A stretch of 5,611 bases of DNA from Rikenellaceae bacterium (lineage in GTDB: Bacteria; Bacteroidota; Bacteroidia; Bacteroidales; UBA932). Positions 4,546-5,611 of this stretch are shown here, piece after piece. Numbering within the stretch: the stretch's first letter is position 1; each line of letters starts with the position of its first letter. A program made the position numbers and the translations under genes. The stretch lies in the NCBI GenBank assembly GCA_003513895.1, contig DOSU01000121.1, forward strand, positions 1-5,611. Reading direction: 5' to 3'. The notes below the pieces were generated by a model, which was not told where the DNA came from, did not search any database, and saw only the letters and a list, made by a program, of their open reading frames with translations.

Positions 4546-5611
4546 CTATGGTATTTTAATATGCTCAGAGTAGAGTTCGTGATATTTTTGTATCATTCTT
4601 TCAAACGTAAATAGGTCTCCTATTCTTTTTTGGGCTTCTTCTCCCATTTTCAATAGTTGTTTTTTATTGGTAATAATAGAAAGCATTGCATTGGCTAGGA
4701 CTTCTGGATTTTGAGGTTCAACAAGAAAACCGCTAAGACTGTCTATAACTACTTCTGTATTACCCCCAACCTTTGTTGCAATAACAGGGATACCCATTGC
4801 CATTGCCTCTAATAAAGCATTTGAAATTCCTTCAGAATGGGAAGGAAGAATAAAAACAGTGGCATCTTTTAATTGTGACGGTACATCGTTTGAGTGCCCT
4901 ACAAAAGTAATCTTTTCGCTTATCCCTAAATCACCAGCCAAATTCTTTAGTCCAGGCAACAAGTGACCACCGCCGATGAATTTGAGTCTTGCATTGGGCA
5001 AACTCTCAAGTACGAGCGCGAAGGCCCGAACAAGATCCTCATGTCCTTTTTCCTTCCGGTTAGCAACAGCAACATTACAAAAAACGATATGATCAAGAAG
5101 CATTCTGGTATTAACTTTCTGATATTCTGTGAATTTTATGCCGTTATGAATAACAGTGATATTATAACCGTTCAGTCTTTCCCGCCTTAAGCATTCAGCA
5201 GCAGCAGCCTTGCATACACACACCACCTTATAAACACGGTTGCTCAAAAAGCCCATTAGTGTTTCCATCAGTTTTGATCGGAAAACGCCAAGATCACGGC
5301 GTGATGTTATAATCGTCTTTACCCCAGCAAGTTTTGCCGCAAGAACCCCAAACACATTTGCAGTATCCAGATAAGTATGGACTATGTCCGGTCTTTTTCG
5401 CCTGAGATAGGATGTCATTTTGAGAAAATCCAATAAAAATAAGGGATGCCATACGCATCTCATTCGTAGGTTAAGTACCGGAATGTCAATTTTGTAAACC
5501 CATTCATATATTTCACCCTCTCCGGACATGCTGATCACTTCAAGATCATTATATCCTATGTCCTTGAGACCTTTTATGAGGTTGAAAAGGTGTATTTCAG
5601 TACCGGCAAGA
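4546..5611 (-). CDS. GT4-family glycosyltransferase, partial (5' end beyond window)
   Basis: The minus-strand frame stays open to the window edge, giving 354 visible residues plus the stop. The first visible residues, LAGTEIHLFNLIKGL, are the N-terminal glycine loop and first helix typical of GT4 enzymes, so only a few residues and the start codon should be missing. The internal GTG at 5538 is not the true start. In visible numbering, RPDIVHTYLDTANVFG (73-88) is the conserved acceptor-domain strand, VIHNGI (153-158) leads into the linker to the donor domain, and NRKEKGHEDLVRAF (184-197) carries the basic donor-phosphate-binding residues. The hallmark E-x7-E is E260-E268 in SHSEGISNALLEAMAMG, followed by VGGNTEVV (281-288). 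The enzyme should be a retaining nucleotide-sugar glycosyltransferase of surface glycan assembly. It converges on the plus-strand pair and so belongs to a separate transcription unit entering from the right. The sugar specificity is unknown. Confidence 0.92.
   Translation of the reverse strand, partial: LAGTEIHLFNLIKGLKDIGYNDLEVISMSGEGEIYEWVYKIDIPVLNLRMRCVWHPLFLLDFLKMTSYLRRKRPDIVHTYLDTANVFGVLAAKLAGVKTIITSRRDLGVFRSKLMETLMGFLSNRVYKVVCVCKAAAAECLRRERLNGYNITVIHNGIKFTEYQKVNTRMLLDHIVFCNVAVANRKEKGHEDLVRAFALVLESLPNARLKFIGGGHLLPGLKNLAGDLGISEKITFVGHSNDVPSQLKDATVFILPSHSEGISNALLEAMAMGIPVIATKVGGNTEVVIDSLSGFLVEPQNPEVLANAMLSIITNKKQLLKMGEEAQKRIGDLFTFERMIQKYHELYSEHIKIP

Noticed and set aside
1..5611. tRNA, rRNA, CRISPR array, riboswitch or toxin-antitoxin pair
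   Set aside because: I saw no cloverleaf with a CCA end or T-loop consensus, no regularly spaced direct repeats, no known aptamer core, and no adjacent pair of small genes with ribosome sites.

Overview
This 5.6 kb window looks like an accessory polysaccharide-biosynthesis locus invaded by insertion sequences. Nothing in it fixes the host. The truncated transposase at the left resembles IS1182-family transposases that I associate with Desulfobacterota (former Deltaproteobacteria), and the Shine-Dalgarno-like starts and glycosyltransferase content fit a Gram-negative anaerobe of that kind. That is recognition from memory, not a search result.

Left part (1-2227): a scar of two IS1182-type elements. 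Bases 194-565 keep only the N-terminal third of one transposase, with a good ribosome binding site and GTG start. Its homology ends near base 544. A second element at 566-2227, different and apparently complete, follows directly. It has 18-bp terminal inverted repeats matching at 16 positions and one intact 452-residue DDE transposase. I see no clear target-site duplication around it and no remainder of the first transposase to its right, so a deletion or rearrangement probably took place.

Middle (2245-4276): two co-directional genes. The first is a GT4-type (GT-B fold) glycosyltransferase whose start codon lies only 17 bases beyond the IS end. The second encodes a DUF6492-like GT-A-type putative glycosyltransferase with a DAD metal-binding-like motif. 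A 34-bp gap separates them and contains a possible promoter.

Right part (4277-5611): a 269-bp convergent intergenic region followed by a minus-strand GT4 glycosyltransferase that runs off the right edge. The intergenic region holds a 151-bp segment bounded by 23-bp near-perfect inverted repeats (21/23). It resembles a MITE or a non-autonomous IS remnant. It also holds open reading stretches that may be debris of a lost gene.

Together the three transferases would add sugars from nucleotide-sugar donors to a surface glycan (O-antigen, capsule or exopolysaccharide) at the cytoplasmic face of the membrane. The particular glycan cannot be told from this window. I found no convincing undescribed multi-gene system. 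The best leads are the 151-bp inverted-repeat element, the IS placed against a glycosyltransferase start, and the poorly characterised DUF6492-like protein.
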